DNA from: Limanda limanda
Lineage: Eukaryota; Chordata; Actinopteri; Pleuronectiformes; Pleuronectidae
Assembly (NCBI RefSeq): GCF_963576545.1
Contig: NW_026870424.1
Coordinates: forward strand, 124,001-188,000
Length of the DNA stretch: 64,000 nucleotides
Direction of reading: 5' to 3'
In this document: in pieces, positions 24,131 through 38,540 of the stretch
Layout of the letters: the number at the start of each line of letters is the position of its first letter
Position numbering within the stretch: the stretch's first letter is position 1
Made by a program: the position numbers and the translations under genes
The notes under the pieces: model-generated
What the model saw: the letters and a program-made list of their open reading frames with translations, nothing else
Database searches by the model: none
Told to the model about the DNA's origin: nothing

Positions 24131-27100
24131 CATCCTTGAGCTTCTCCGACTTTCGGAAGGGTTAGGGTTAGGGTTAGGGATGAAAGCACATAGGAGAAAG
24201 AGATATTCTTGAATAACTTTTTTTGTGAAGGTCGGAGAGACTTGGAAAGTGGTTGCATCTGGACTAATTTGGGTCCTGCGGATCGATTGGTACCATCCCC
24301 GAGCTTGTACGACCTTCGGAAGAGGTCGACCGACGAAATTCCCCCAAATCTGAGGAGATATTCTTGAATAACTTTTTTTGTGAAGGTCGGAGAGACTTGC
24401 AAGTAGGCTCTACCCCCACTAAATGGGGTAGCGCGCATCGATCGGTACCATCCTTGAGCTTCTCCGACTTTCGGAAGGGTTAGGGTTAGGGATGAAAGCA
24501 CATAGGAGAAAGAGATATTCTTGAATAACTTTTTTTGTGAAGGTCGGAGAGACTTGCAAGTAGGCTCTACCCCCACTAAATGGGGTAGCGCGCATCGATC
24601 GGTACCATCCTTGAGCTTCTCCGACTTTCGGAAGGGTTAGGGTTAGGGTTAGGGATGAAAGCACATAGGAGAAAGAGATATTCTTGAATAACTTTTTTTG
24701 TGAAGGTCGGAGAGACTTGGAAAGTGGTTGCATCTGGACTAATTTGGGTCCTGCGGATCGATTGGTACCATCCCCGAGCTTGTACGACCTTCGGAAGAGG
24801 TCGACCGACGAAATTCCCCCAAATCTGAGGAGATATTCTTGAATAACTTTTTTTGTGAAGGTCGGAGAGACTTGCAAGTAGGCTCTACCCCCACTAAATG
24901 GGGTTGCGCGCATCGATCAGTACCATCCTTGAGCTTCTCCGACTTTCGGAAGGGTTAGGGTTAGGGTTAGGGATGAAAGCACATAGGAGAAAGAGATATT
25001 CTTGAATAACTTTTTTTGTGAAGGTCGGAGAGACTTGCAAGTAGGCTCTACCCCCACTAAATGGGGTAGCGCGCATCGATCGGTACCATCCTTGAGCTTC
25101 TCCGACTTTCGGAAGGGTTAGGGTTAGGGTTAGGGATGAAAGCACATAGGAGAAAGAGATATTCTTGAATAACTTTTTTTGTGAAGGTCGGAGAGACTTG
25201 GAAAGTGGTTGCATCTGGACTAATTTGGGTCCTGCGGATCGATTGGTACCATCCCCGAGCTTGTACGACCTTCGGAAGAGGTCGACCGACGAAATTCCCC
25301 CAAATCTGAGGAGATATTCTTGAATAACTTTTTTTGTGAAGGTCGGAGAGACTTGCAAGTAGGCTCTACCCCCACTAAATGGGGTTGCGCGCATCGATCA
25401 GTACCATCCTTGAGCTTCTCCGACTTTCGGAAGGGTTAGGGTTAGGGTTAGGGATGAAAGCACATAGGAGAAAGAGATATTCTTGAATAACTTTTTTTGT
25501 GAAGGTCGGAGAGACTTGCAAGTAGGCTCTACCCCCACTAAATGGGGTAGCGCGCATCGATCGGTACCATCCTTGAGCTTCTCCGACTTTCTGAAGGGTT
25601 AGGGTTAGGGTTAGGGATGAAAGCACATAGGAGAAAGAGATATTCTTGAATAACTTTTTTTGTGAAGGTCGGAGAGACTTGGAAAGTGGTTGCATCTGGA
25701 CTAATTTGGGTCCTGCGGATCGATTGGTACCATCCCCGAGCTTGTACGACCTTCGGAAGAGGTCGACCGACGAAATTCCCCCAAATCTGAGGAGATATTC
25801 TTGAATAACTTTTTTTGTGAAGGTCGGAGAGACTTGCAAGTAGGCTCTACCCCCACTAAATGGGGTAGCGCGCATCGATCGGTACCATCCTTGAGCTTCT
25901 CCGACTTTCGGAAGGGTTAGGGTTAGGGTTAGGGATGAAAGCACATAGGAGAAAGAGATATTCTTGAATAACTTTTTTTGTGAAGGTCGGAGAGACTTGG
26001 AAAGTGGTTGCATCTGGACTAATTTGGGTCCTGCGGATCGATTGGTACCATCCCCGAGCTTGTACGACCTTCGGAAGAGGTCGACCGACGAAATTCCCCC
26101 AAATCTGAGGAGATATTCTTGAATAACTTTTTTTGTGAAGGTCGGAGAGACTTGCAAGTAGGCTCTACCCCCACTAAATGGGGTTGCGCGCATCGATCGG
26201 TACCATCCTTGAGCTTCTCCGACTTTCGGAAGGGTTAGGGTTAAGGTTAGGGATGAAAGCACATAGGAGAAAGAGATATTCTTGAATAACTTTTTTTGTG
26301 AAGGTCGGAGAGACTTGCAAGTAGGCTCTACCCCCACTAAATGGGGTAACGCGCATCGATCGGTACCATCCTTGAGCTTCTCCGACTTTCGGAAGGGTTA
26401 GGGTTAGGGTTAGGGATGAAAGCACATAGGAGAAAGAGATATTCTTGAATAACTTTTTTTGTGAAGGTCGGAGAGACTTGAAAAGTGGTTGCATCTGGAC
26501 TAATTTGGGTCCTGCGGATCGATTGGTACCATCCCCGAGCTTGTACGACCTTCGGAAGAGGTCGACCGACGAAATTCCCCCAAATCTGAGGAGATATTCT
26601 TGAATAACTTTTTTTGTGAAGGTCGGAGAGACTTGCAAGTAGGCTCTACCCCCACTAAATGGGGTTGCGCGCATCGATCAGTACCATCCTTGAGCTTCTC
26701 CGACTTTCGGAAGGGTTAGGGTTAGGGTTAGGGATGAAAGCACATAGGAGAAAGAGATATTCTTGAATAACTTTTTTTGTGAAGGTCGGAGAGACTTGCA
26801 AGTAGGCTCTACCCCCACTAAATGGGGTAGCGCGCATCGATCGGTACCATCTTTGAGCTTCTCCGACTTTCGGAAGGGTTAGGGTTAGGGTTAGGGATGA
26901 AAGCACATAGGAGAAAGAGATATTCTTGAATAACTTTTTTTGTGAAGATCGGAGAGACTTGCAAATAGGCTCTACCCCCACTAAATGGGGTAGCGCGCAT
27001 CGATCGGTACCATCCTTGAGCTTCTCCGACTTTCGGAAGGGTTAGGGTTAGGGTTAGGGATGAAAGCACATAGGAGAAAGAGATATTCTTGAATAACTTT

Positions 27101-30100
27101 TTTTGTGAAGGTCGGAGAGACTTGCAAGTAGGCTCTACCCCCACTAAATGGGGTAGCGCGCATCGATCGGTACCATCCTTGAGCTTCTCCGACTTTCGGA
27201 AGGGTTAGGGTTAGGGTTAGGGATGAAAGCACATAGGAGAAAGAGATATTCTTGAATAACTTTTTTTGTGAAGGTCGGAGAGACTTGCAAGTAGGCTCTA
27301 CCCCCACTAAATGGGGTAGCGCGCATCGATCGGTACCATCCTTGAGCTTCTCCGACTTTCGGAAGGGTTAGGGTTAGGGATGAAAGCACATAGGAGAAAG
27401 AGATATTCTTGAATAACTTTTTTTGTGAAGGTCGGAGAGACTTGCAAGTAGGCTCTACCCCCACTAAATGGGGTAGCGCGCATCGATCGGTACCATCCTT
27501 GAGCTTCTCCGACTTTCGGAAGGGTTAGGGTTAGGGTTAGGGATGAAAGCACATAGGAGAAAGAGATATTCTTGAATAACTTTTTTTGTGAAGGTCGGAG
27601 AGACTTGGAAAGTGGTTGCATCTGGACTAATTTGGGTCCTGCGGATCGATTGGTACCATCCCCGAGCTTGTACGACCTTCGGAAGAGGTCGACCGACGAA
27701 ATTCCCCCAAATCTGAGGAGATATTCTTGAATAACTTTTTTTGTGAAGGTCGGAGAGACTTGCAAGTAGGCTCTACCCCCACTAAATGGGGTTGCGCGCA
27801 TCGATCAGTACCATCCTTGAGCTTCTCCGACTTTCGGAAGGGTTAGGGTTAGGGTTAGGGATGAAAGCACATAGGAGAAAGAGATATTCTTGAATAACTT
27901 TTTTTGTGAAGGTCGGAGAGACTTGCAAGTAGGCTCTACCCCCACTAAATGGGGTAGCGCGCATCGATCGGTACCATCCTTGAGCTTCTCCGACTTTCGG
28001 AAGGGTTAGGGTTAGGGTTAGGGATGAAAGCACATAGGAGAAAGAGATATTCTTGAATAACTTTTTTTGTGAAGGTCGGAGAGACTTGGAAAGTGGTTGC
28101 ATCTGGACTAATTTGGGTCCTGCGGATCGATTGGTACCATCCCCGAGCTTGTACGACCTTCGGAAGAGGTCGACCGACGAAATTCCCCCAAATCTGAGGA
28201 GATATTCTTGAATAACTTTTTTTGTGAAGGTCGGAGAGACTTGCAAGTAGGCTCTACCCCCACTAAATGGGGTTGCGCGCATCGATCAGTACCATCCTTG
28301 AGCTTCTCCGACTTTCGGAAGGGTTAGGGTTAGGGTTAGGGATGAAAGCACATAGGAGAAAGAGATATTCTTGAATAACTTTTTTTGTGAAGGTCGGAGA
28401 GACTTGAAAAGTGGTTGCATCTGGACTAATTTGGGTCCTGCGGATCGATTGGTACCATCCCCGAGCTTGTACGACCTTCGGAAGAGGTCGACCGACGAAA
28501 TTCCCCCAAATCTGAGGAGATATTCTTGAATAACTTTTTTTGTGAAGGTCGGAGAGACTTGCAAGTAGGCTCTACCCCCACTAAATGGGGTTGCGCGCAT
28601 CGATCAGTACCATCCTTGAGCTTCTCCGACTTTCGGAAGGGTTAGGGTTAGGGTTAGGGATGAAAGCACATAGGAGAAAGAGATATTCTTGAATAACTTT
28701 TTTTGTGAAGGTCGGAGAGACTTGCAAGTAGGCTCTACCCCCACTAAATGGGGTAGCGCGCATCGATCGGTACCATCTTTGAGCTTCTCCGACTTTCGGA
28801 AGGGTTAGGGTTAGGGTTAGGGATGAAAGCACATAGGAGAAAGAGATATTCTTGAATAACTTTTTTTGTGAAGATCGGAGAGACTTGCAAATAGGCTCTA
28901 CCCCCACTAAATGGGGTAGCGCGCATCGATCGGTACCATCCTTGAGCTTCTCCGACTTTCGGAAGGGTTAGGGTTAGGGTTAGGGATGAAAGCACATAGG
29001 AGAAAGAGATATTCTTGAATAACTTTTTTTGTGAAGGTCGGAGAGACTTGCAAGTAGGCTCTACCCCCACTAAATGGGGTAGCGCGCATCGATCGGTACC
29101 ATCCTTGAGCTTCTCCGACTTTCGGAAGGGTTAGGGTTAGGGTTAGGGATGAAAGCACATAGGAGAAAGAGATATTCTTGAATAACTTTTTTTGTGAAGG
29201 TCGGAGAGACTTGCAAGTAGGCTCTACCCCCACTAAATGGGGTAGCGCGCATCGATCAGTACCATCCTTGAGCTTCTCCGACTTTCGGAAGGGTTAGGGT
29301 TAGGGTTAGGGATGAAAGCACATAGGAGAAAGAGATATTCTTGAATAACTTTTTTTGTGAAGGTCGGAGAGACTTGCAAGTAGGCTCTACCCCCACTAAA
29401 TGGAGTAGCGCGCATCGATCGGTACCATCCTTGAGCTTCTCCGACTTTCGGAAGGGTTAGGGTTAGGGTTAGGGATGAAAGCACATAGGAGAAAGAGATA
29501 TTCTTGAATAACTTTTTTTGTGAAGGTCGGAGAGACTTGGAAAGTGGTTGCATCTGGACTAATTTGGGTCCTGCGGATCGATTGGTACCATCCCCGAGCT
29601 TGTACGACCTTCGGAAGAGGTCGACCGACGAAATTCCCCCAAATCTGAGGAGATATTCTTGAATAACTTTTTTTGTGAAGGTCGGAGAGACTTGCAAGTA
29701 GGCTCTACCCCCACTAAATGGGGTTGCGCGCATCGATCAGTACCTTCCTTGAGCTTCTCCGACTTTCGGAAGGGTTAGGGTTAGGGTTAGGGATGAAAGC
29801 ACATAGGAGAAAGAGATATTCTTGAATAACGTTTTTTGTGAAGGTCGGAGAGACTTGCAAGTAGGCTCTACCCCCACTAAATGGGGTAGCGCGCATCGAT
29901 CGGTACCATCCTTGAGCTTCTCCGACTTTCGGAAGGGTTAGGGTTAGGGATGAAAGCACATAGGAGAAAGAGATATTCTTGAATAACTTTTTTTGTGAAG
30001 GTCGGAGAGACTTGCAAGTAGGCTCTACTCCCACTAAATGGGGTAGCGCGCATCGATCGGTACCATCCTTGAGCTTCTCCGACTTTCGGAAGGGTTAGGG

Positions 30101-30971
30101 TTAGGGTTAGGGATGAAAGCACATAGGAGAAAGAGATATTCTTGAATAACTTTTTTTGTGAAGGTCGGAGAGACTTGGAAAGTGGTTGCATCTGGACTAA
30201 TTTGGGTCCTGCGGATCGATTGGTACCATCCCCGAGCTTGTACGACCTTCGGAAGAGGTCGACCGACGAAATTCCCCCAAATCTGAGGAGATATTCTTGA
30301 ATAACTTTTTTTGTGAAGGTCGGAGAGACTTGCAAGTAGGCTCTACCCCCACTAAATGGGGTTGCGCGCATCGATCGGTACCATCCTTGAGCTTCTCCGA
30401 CTTTCGGAAGGTTTGGGTTAAGGTTAGGGATGAAAGCACATAGGAGAAAGAGATATTCTTGAATAACTTTTTTTGTGAAGGTCGGAGAGACTTGCAAGTA
30501 GGCTCTACCCCCACTAAATGGGGTAACGCGCATCGATCGGTACCATCCTTGAGCTTCTCCGACTTTCGGAAGGGTTAGGGTTAGGGTTAGGGATGAAAGC
30601 ACATAGGAGAAAGAGATATTCTTGAATAACTTTTTTTGTGAAGGTCGGAGAGACTTGAAAAGTGGTTGCATCTGGACTAATTTGGGTCCTGCGGATCGAT
30701 TGGTACCATCCCCGAGCTTGTACGACCTTCGGAAGAGGTCGACCGACGAAATTCCCCCAAATCTGAGGAGATATTCTTGAATAACTTTTTTTGTGAAGGT
30801 CGGAGAGACTTGCAAGTAGGCTCTACCCCCACTAAATGGGGTTGCGCGCATCGATCAGTACCATCCTTGAGCTTCTCCGACTTTCGGAAGGGTTAGGGTT
30901 AGGGTTAGGGATGAAAGCACATAGGAGAAAGAGATATTCTTGAATAACTTTTTTTGTGAAGGTCGGAGAGA
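24131..30971 (+). repeat. 6,731-bp block, copy 2
   Basis: This is the direct tandem neighbour of copy 1. I saw few differences from copy 1, one being CTCTACTCCCAC near 30,027 where copy 1 has CTCTACCCCCAC, so the duplication looks recent. Its left end differs from copy 1 just before the B at 24,249. There the flanking A is the GATCAGTACC type instead of the GATCGGTACC type, which marks the exchange point to within one monomer. Confidence 0.86.
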
Positions 30972-31668
30972 CTTGCAAGTAGGCTCTACCCCCACTAAAT
31001 GGGGTAGCGCGCATCGATCGGTACCATCCTTGAGCTTCTCCGACTTTCGGAAGGGTTAGGGTTAGGGTTAGGGATGAAAGCACATAGGAGAAAGAGATAT
31101 TCTTGAATAACTTTTTTTGTGAAGGTCGGAGAGACTTGGAAAGTGGTTGCATCTGGACTAATTTGGGTCCTGCGGATCGATTGGTACCATCCCCGAGCTT
31201 GTACAACCTTCGGAAGAGGTCGACCGACGAAATTCCCCCAAATCTGAGGAGATATTCTTGAATAACTTTTTTTGTGAAGGTCGGAGAGACTTGCAAGTAG
31301 GCTCTACCCCCACTAAATGGGGTAGCGCGCATCGATCGGTACCATCCTTGAGCTTCTCCGACTTTCGGAAGGGTTAGGGTTAGGGTTAGGGATGAAAGCA
31401 CATAGGAGAAAGAGATATTCTTGAATAACTTTTTTTGTGAAGGTCGGAGAGACTTGCAAGTAGGCTCTACCCCCACTAAATGGGGTAGCGCGCATCGATC
31501 GGTACCATCCTTGAGCTTCTCCGACTTTCGGAAGGGTTAGGGTTAGGGTTAGGGATGAAAGCACATAGGAGAAAGAGATATTCTTGAATAACTTTTTTTG
31601 TGAAGGTCGGAGAGACTTGCAAGTAGGCTCTACCCCCACTAAATGGGGTAGCGCGCATCGATCGGTAC

Positions 31669-34600
31669 CATCCTTGAGCTTCTCCGACTTTCGGAAGGGT
31701 TAGGGTTAGGGTTAGGGATGAAAGCACATAGGAGAAAGAGATATTCTTGAATAACTTTTTTTGTGAAGGTCGGAGAGACTTGGAAAGTGGTTGCATCTGG
31801 ACTAATTTGGGTCCTGCGGATCGATTGGTACCATCCCCGAGCTTGTACGACCTTCGGAAGAGGTCGACCGACGAAATTCCCCCAAATCTGAGGAGATATT
31901 CTTGAATAACTTTTTTTGTGAAGGTCGGAGAGACTTGCAAGTAGGCTCTACCCCCACTAAATGGGGTAGCGCGCATCGATCGGTACCATCCTTGAGCTTC
32001 TCCGACTTTCGGAAGGGTTAGGGTTAGGGATGAAAGCACATAGGAGAAAGAGATATTCTTGAATAACTTTTTTTGTGAAGGTCGGAGAGACTTGCAAGTA
32101 GGCTCTACCCCCACTAAATGGGGTAGCGCGCATCGATCGGTACCATCCTTGAGCTTCTCCGACTTTCGGAAGGGTTAGGGTTAGGGTTAGGGATGAAAGC
32201 ACATAGGAGAAAGAGATATTCTTGAATAACTTTTTTTGTGAAGGTCGGAGAGACTTGGAAAGTGGTTGCATCTGGACTAATTTGGGTCCTGCGGATCGAT
32301 TGGTACCATCCCCGAGCTTGTACGACCTTCGGAAGAGGTCGACCGACGAAATTCCCCCAAATCTGAGGAGATATTCTTGAATAACTTTTTTTGTGAAGGT
32401 CGGAGAGACTTGCAAGTAGGCTCTACCCCCACTAAATGGGGTTGCGCGCATCGATCAGTACCATCCTTGAGCTTCTCCGACTTTCGGAAGGGTTAGGGTT
32501 AGGGTTAGGGATGAAAGCACATAGGAGAAAGAGATATTCTTGAATAACTTTTTTTGTGAAGGTCGGAGAGACTTGCAAGTAGGCTCTACCCCCACTAAAT
32601 GGGGTAGCGCGCATCGATCGGTACCATCCTTGAGCTTCTCCGACTTTCGGAAGGGTTAGGGTTAGGGTTAGGGATGAAAGCACATAGGAGAAAGAGATAT
32701 TCTTGAATAACTTTTTTTGTGAAGGTCGGAGAGACTTGGAAAGTGGTTGCATCTGGACTAATTTGGGTCCTGCGGATCGATTGGTACCATCCCCGAGCTT
32801 GTACGACCTTCGGAAGAGGTCGACCGACGAAATTCCCCCAAATCTGAGGAGATATTCTTGAATAACTTTTTTTGTGAAGGTCGGAGAGACTTGCAAGTAG
32901 GCTCTACCCCCACTAAATGGGGTTGCGCGCATCGATCAGTACCATCCTTGAGCTTCTCCGACTTTCGGAAGGGTTAGGGTTAGGGTTAGGGATGAAAGCA
33001 CATAGGAGAAAGAGATATTCTTGAATAACTTTTTTTGTGAAGGTCGGAGAGACTTGCAAGTAGGCTCTACCCCCACTAAATGGGGTAGCGCGCATCGATC
33101 GGTACCATCCTTGAGCTTCTCCGACTTTCTGAAGGGTTAGGGTTAGGGTTAGGGATGAAAGCACATAGGAGAAAGAGATATTCTTGAATAACTTTTTTTG
33201 TGAAGGTCGGAGAGACTTGGAAAGTGGTTGCATCTGGACTAATTTGGGTCCTGCGGATCGATTGGTACCATCCCCGAGCTTGTACGACCTTCGGAAGAGG
33301 TCGACCGACGAAATTCCCCCAAATCTGAGGAGATATTCTTGAATAACTTTTTTTGTGAAGGTCGGAGAGACTTGCAAGTAGGCTCTACCCCCACTAAATG
33401 GGGTAGCGCGCATCGATCGGTACCATCCTTGAGCTTCTCCGACTTTCGGAAGGGTTAGGGTTAGGGTTAGGGATGAAAGCACATAGGAGAAAGAGATATT
33501 CTTGAATAACTTTTTTTGTGAAGGTCGGAGAGACTTGGAAAGTGGTTGCATCTGGACTAATTTGGGTCCTGCGGATCGATTGGTACCATCCCCGAGCTTG
33601 TACGACCTTCGGAAGAGGTCGACCGACGAAATTCCCCCAAATCTGAGGAGATATTCTTGAATAACTTTTTTTGTGAAGGTCGGAGAGACTTGCAAGTAGG
33701 CTCTACCCCCACTAAATGGGGTTGCGCGCATCGATCGGTACCATCCTTGAGCTTCTCCGACTTTCGGAAGGGTTAGGGTTAAGGTTAGGGATGAAAGCAC
33801 ATAGGAGAAAGAGATATTCTTGAATAACTTTTTTTGTGAAGGTCGGAGAGACTTGCAAGTAGGCTCTACCCCCACTAAATGGGGTAACGCGCATCGATCG
33901 GTACCATCCTTGAGCTTCTCCGACTTTCGGAAGGGTTAGGGTTAGGGTTAGGGATGAAAGCACATAGGAGAAAGAGATATTCTTGAATAACTTTTTTTGT
34001 GAAGGTCGGAGAGACTTGAAAAGTGGTTGCATCTGGACTAATTTGGGTCCTGCGGATCGATTGGTACCATCCCCGAGCTTGTACGACCTTCGGAAGAGGT
34101 CGACCGACGAAATTCCCCCAAATCTGAGGAGATATTCTTGAATAACTTTTTTTGTGAAGGTCGGAGAGACTTGCAAGTAGGCTCTACCCCCACTAAATGG
34201 GGTTGCGCGCATCGATCAGTACCATCCTTGAGCTTCTCCGACTTTCGGAAGGGTTAGGGTTAGGGTTAGGGATGAAAGCACATAGGAGAAAGAGATATTC
34301 TTGAATAACTTTTTTTGTGAAGGTCGGAGAGACTTGCAAGTAGGCTCTACCCCCACTAAATGGGGTAGCGCGCATCGATCGGTACCATCTTTGAGCTTCT
34401 CCGACTTTCGGAAGGGTTAGGGTTAGGGTTAGGGATGAAAGCACATAGGAGAAAGAGATATTCTTGAATAACTTTTTTTGTGAAGATCGGAGAGACTTGC
34501 AAATAGGCTCTACCCCCACTAAATGGGGTAGCGCGCATCGATCGGTACCATCCTTGAGCTTCTCCGACTTTCGGAAGGGTTAGGGTTAGGGTTAGGGATG

Positions 34601-37600
34601 AAAGCACATAGGAGAAAGAGATATTCTTGAATAACTTTTTTTGTGAAGGTCGGAGAGACTTGCAAGTAGGCTCTACCCCCACTAAATGGGGTAGCGCGCA
34701 TCGATCGGTACCATCCTTGAGCTTCTCCGACTTTCGGAAGGGTTAGGGTTAGGGTTAGGGATGAAAGCACATAGGAGAAAGAGATATTCTTGAATAACTT
34801 TTTTTGTGAAGGTCGGAGAGACTTGCAAGTAGGCTCTACCCCCACTAAATGGGGTAGCGCGCATCGATCGGTACCATCCTTGAGCTTCTCCGACTTTCGG
34901 AAGGGTTAGGGTTAGGGATGAAAGCACATAGGAGAAAGAGATATTCTTGAATAACTTTTTTTGTGAAGGTCGGAGAGACTTGCAAGTAGGCTCTACCCCC
35001 ACTAAATGGGGTAGCGCGCATCGATCGGTACCATCCTTGAGCTTCTCCGACTTTCGGAAGGGTTAGGGTTAGGGTTAGGGATGAAAGCACATAGGAGAAA
35101 GAGATATTCTTGAATAACTTTTTTTGTGAAGGTCGGAGAGACTTGGAAAGTGGTTGCATCTGGACTAATTTGGGTCCTGCGGATCGATTGGTACCATCCC
35201 CGAGCTTGTACGACCTTCGGAAGAGGTCGACCGACGAAATTCCCCCAAATCTGAGGAGATATTCTTGAATAACTTTTTTTGTGAAGGTCGGAGAGACTTG
35301 CAAGTAGGCTCTACCCCCACTAAATGGGGTTGCGCGCATCGATCAGTACCATCCTTGAGCTTCTCCGACTTTCGGAAGGGTTAGGGTTAGGGTTAGGGAT
35401 GAAAGCACATAGGAGAAAGAGATATTCTTGAATAACTTTTTTTGTGAAGGTCGGAGAGACTTGCAAGTAGGCTCTACCCCCACTAAATGGGGTAGCGCGC
35501 ATCGATCGGTACCATCCTTGAGCTTCTCCGACTTTCGGAAGGGTTAGGGTTAGGGTTAGGGATGAAAGCACATAGGAGAAAGAGATATTCTTGAATAACT
35601 TTTTTTGTGAAGGTCGGAGAGACTTGGAAAGTGGTTGCATCTGGACTAATTTGGGTCCTGCGGATCGATTGGTACCATCCCCGAGCTTGTACGACCTTCG
35701 GAAGAGGTCGACCGACGAAATTCCCCCAAATCTGAGGAGATATTCTTGAATAACTTTTTTTGTGAAGGTCGGAGAGACTTGCAAGTAGGCTCTACCCCCA
35801 CTAAATGGGGTTGCGCGCATCGATCAGTACCATCCTTGAGCTTCTCCGACTTTCGGAAGGGTTAGGGTTAGGGTTAGGGATGAAAGCACATAGGAGAAAG
35901 AGATATTCTTGAATAACTTTTTTTGTGAAGGTCGGAGAGACTTGAAAAGTGGTTGCATCTGGACTAATTTGGGTCCTGCGGATCGATTGGTACCATCCCC
36001 GAGCTTGTACGACCTTCGGAAGAGGTCGACCGACGAAATTCCCCCAAATCTGAGGAGATATTCTTGAATAACTTTTTTTGTGAAGGTCGGAGAGACTTGC
36101 AAGTAGGCTCTACCCCCACTAAATGGGGTTGCGCGCATCGATCAGTACCATCCTTGAGCTTCTCCGACTTTCGGAAGGGTTAGGGTTAGGGTTAGGGATG
36201 AAAGCACATAGGAGAAAGAGATATTCTTGAATAACTTTTTTTGTGAAGGTCGGAGAGACTTGCAAGTAGGCTCTACCCCCACTAAATGGGGTAGCGCGCA
36301 TCGATCGGTACCATCTTTGAGCTTCTCCGACTTTCGGAAGGGTTAGGGTTAGGGTTAGGGATGAAAGCACATAGGAGAAAGAGATATTCTTGAATAACTT
36401 TTTTTGTGAAGATCGGAGAGACTTGCAAATAGGCTCTACCCCCACTAAATGGGGTAGCGCGCATCGATCGGTACCATCCTTGAGCTTCTCCGACTTTCGG
36501 AAGGGTTAGGGTTAGGGTTAGGGATGAAAGCACATAGGAGAAAGAGATATTCTTGAATAACTTTTTTTGTGAAGGTCGGAGAGACTTGCAAGTAGGCTCT
36601 ACCCCCACTAAATGGGGTAGCGCGCATCGATCGGTACCATCCTTGAGCTTCTCCGACTTTCGGAAGGGTTAGGGTTAGGGTTAGGGATGAAAGCACATAG
36701 GAGAAAGAGATATTCTTGAATAACTTTTTTTGTGAAGGTCGGAGAGACTTGCAAGTAGGCTCTACCCCCACTAAATGGGGTAGCGCGCATCGATCAGTAC
36801 CATCCTTGAGCTTCTCCGACTTTCGGAAGGGTTAGGGTTAGGGTTAGGGATGAAAGCACATAGGAGAAAGAGATATTCTTGAATAACTTTTTTTGTGAAG
36901 GTCGGAGAGACTTGCAAGTAGGCTCTACCCCCACTAAATGGAGTAGCGCGCATCGATCGGTACCATCCTTGAGCTTCTCCGACTTTCGGAAGGGTTAGGG
37001 TTAGGGTTAGGGATGAAAGCACATAGGAGAAAGAGATATTCTTGAATAACTTTTTTTGTGAAGGTCGGAGAGACTTGGAAAGTGGTTGCATCTGGACTAA
37101 TTTGGGTCCTGCGGATCGATTGGTACCATCCCCGAGCTTGTACGACCTTCGGAAGAGGTCGACCGACGAAATTCCCCCAAATCTGAGGAGATATTCTTGA
37201 ATAACTTTTTTTGTGAAGGTCGGAGAGACTTGCAAGTAGGCTCTACCCCCACTAAATGGGGTTGCGCGCATCGATCAGTACCTTCCTTGAGCTTCTCCGA
37301 CTTTCGGAAGGGTTAGGGTTAGGGTTAGGGATGAAAGCACATAGGAGAAAGAGATATTCTTGAATAACGTTTTTTGTGAAGGTCGGAGAGACTTGCAAGT
37401 AGGCTCTACCCCCACTAAATGGGGTAGCGCGCATCGATCGGTACCATCCTTGAGCTTCTCCGACTTTCGGAAGGGTTAGGGTTAGGGTTAGGGATGAAAG
37501 CACATAGGAGAAAGAGATATTCTTGAATAACTTTTTTTGTGAAGGTCGGAGAGACTTGCAAGTAGGCTCTACCCCCACTAAATGGGGTAGCGCGCATCGA

Positions 37601-38540
37601 TCGGTACCATCCTTGAGCTTCTCCGACTTTCGGAAGGGTTAGGGTTAGGGTTAGGGATGAAAGCACATAGGAGAAAGAGATATTCTTGAATAACTTTTTT
37701 TGTGAAGGTCGGAGAGACTTGGAAAGTGGTTGCATCTGGACTAATTTGGGTCCTGCGGATCGATTGGTACCATCCCCGAGCTTGTACGACCTTCGGAAGA
37801 GGTCGACCGACGAAATTCCCCCAAATCTGAGGAGATATTCTTGAATAACTTTTTTTGTGAAGGTCGGAGAGACTTGCAAGTAGGCTCTACCCCCACTAAA
37901 TGGGGTTGCGCGCATCGATCGGTACCATCCTTGAGCTTCTCCGACTTTCGGAAGGTTTGGGTTAAGGTTAGGGATGAAAGCACATAGGAGAAAGAGATAT
38001 TCTTGAATAACTTTTTTTGTGAAGGTCGGAGAGACTTGCAAGTAGGCTCTACCCCCACTAAATGGGGTAACGCGCATCGATCGGTACCATCCTTGAGCTT
38101 CTCCGACTTTCGGAAGGGTTAGGGTTAGGGTTAGGGATGAAAGCACATAGGAGAAAGAGATATTCTTGAATAACTTTTTTTGTGAAGGTCGGAGAGACTT
38201 GAAAAGTGGTTGCATCTGGACTAATTTGGGTCCTGCGGATCGATTGGTACCATCCCCGAGCTTGTACGACCTTCGGAAGAGGTCGACCGACGAAATTCCC
38301 CCAAATCTGAGGAGATATTCTTGAATAACTTTTTTTGTGAAGGTCGGAGAGACTTGCAAGTAGGCTCTACCCCCACTAAATGGGGTTGCGCGCATCGATC
38401 AGTACCATCCTTGAGCTTCTCCGACTTTCGGAAGGGTTAGGGTTAGGGTTAGGGATGAAAGCACATAGGAGAAAGAGATATTCTTGAATAACTTTTTTTG
38501 TGAAGGTCGGAGAGACTTGCAAGTAGGCTCTACCCCCACT
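31669..38540 (+). repeat. 6,731-bp block, copy 3, displaced by 807 bp
   Basis: Offset to copy 2 is 7,538 bp, rising to 7,544 after about 37,490 because the contracted monomer at 29,935 is full length here. The extra 807 bp relative to the copy 1-2 spacing is exactly 4A+1B and lies between copies 2 and 3 (about 30,840-31,650). Shared markers include TTTCTGAAGG (33,130), GGAGTAGCG (about 36,942), TACCTTCCTTGAG (about 37,282) and ACGTTTTTT (37,369). Confidence 0.86.

Larger units (their letters stand above)
17400..24240 (+). repeat. 6,731-bp block, copy 1
   Basis: This segment recurs at offset 6,731 as the adjacent copy, with every B at the same place: for example 17,518/24,249, 18,955/25,686, 19,754/26,485, 21,680/28,411 and 23,451/30,182. 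Diagnostic variants also match: TTTCTGAAGG (18,861 and 25,592), a decayed telomeric block (19,501 and 26,232), GGAGTAGCG (about 22,673 and 29,403), TACCTTCCTTGAG (about 23,012 and 29,743) and ACGTTTTTT (23,100 and 29,831). Inside the block, 19,740-20,570 is itself repeated at 21,666-22,500 (offset 1,926). Boundaries are approximate, set where markers stop agreeing. Confidence 0.87.
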
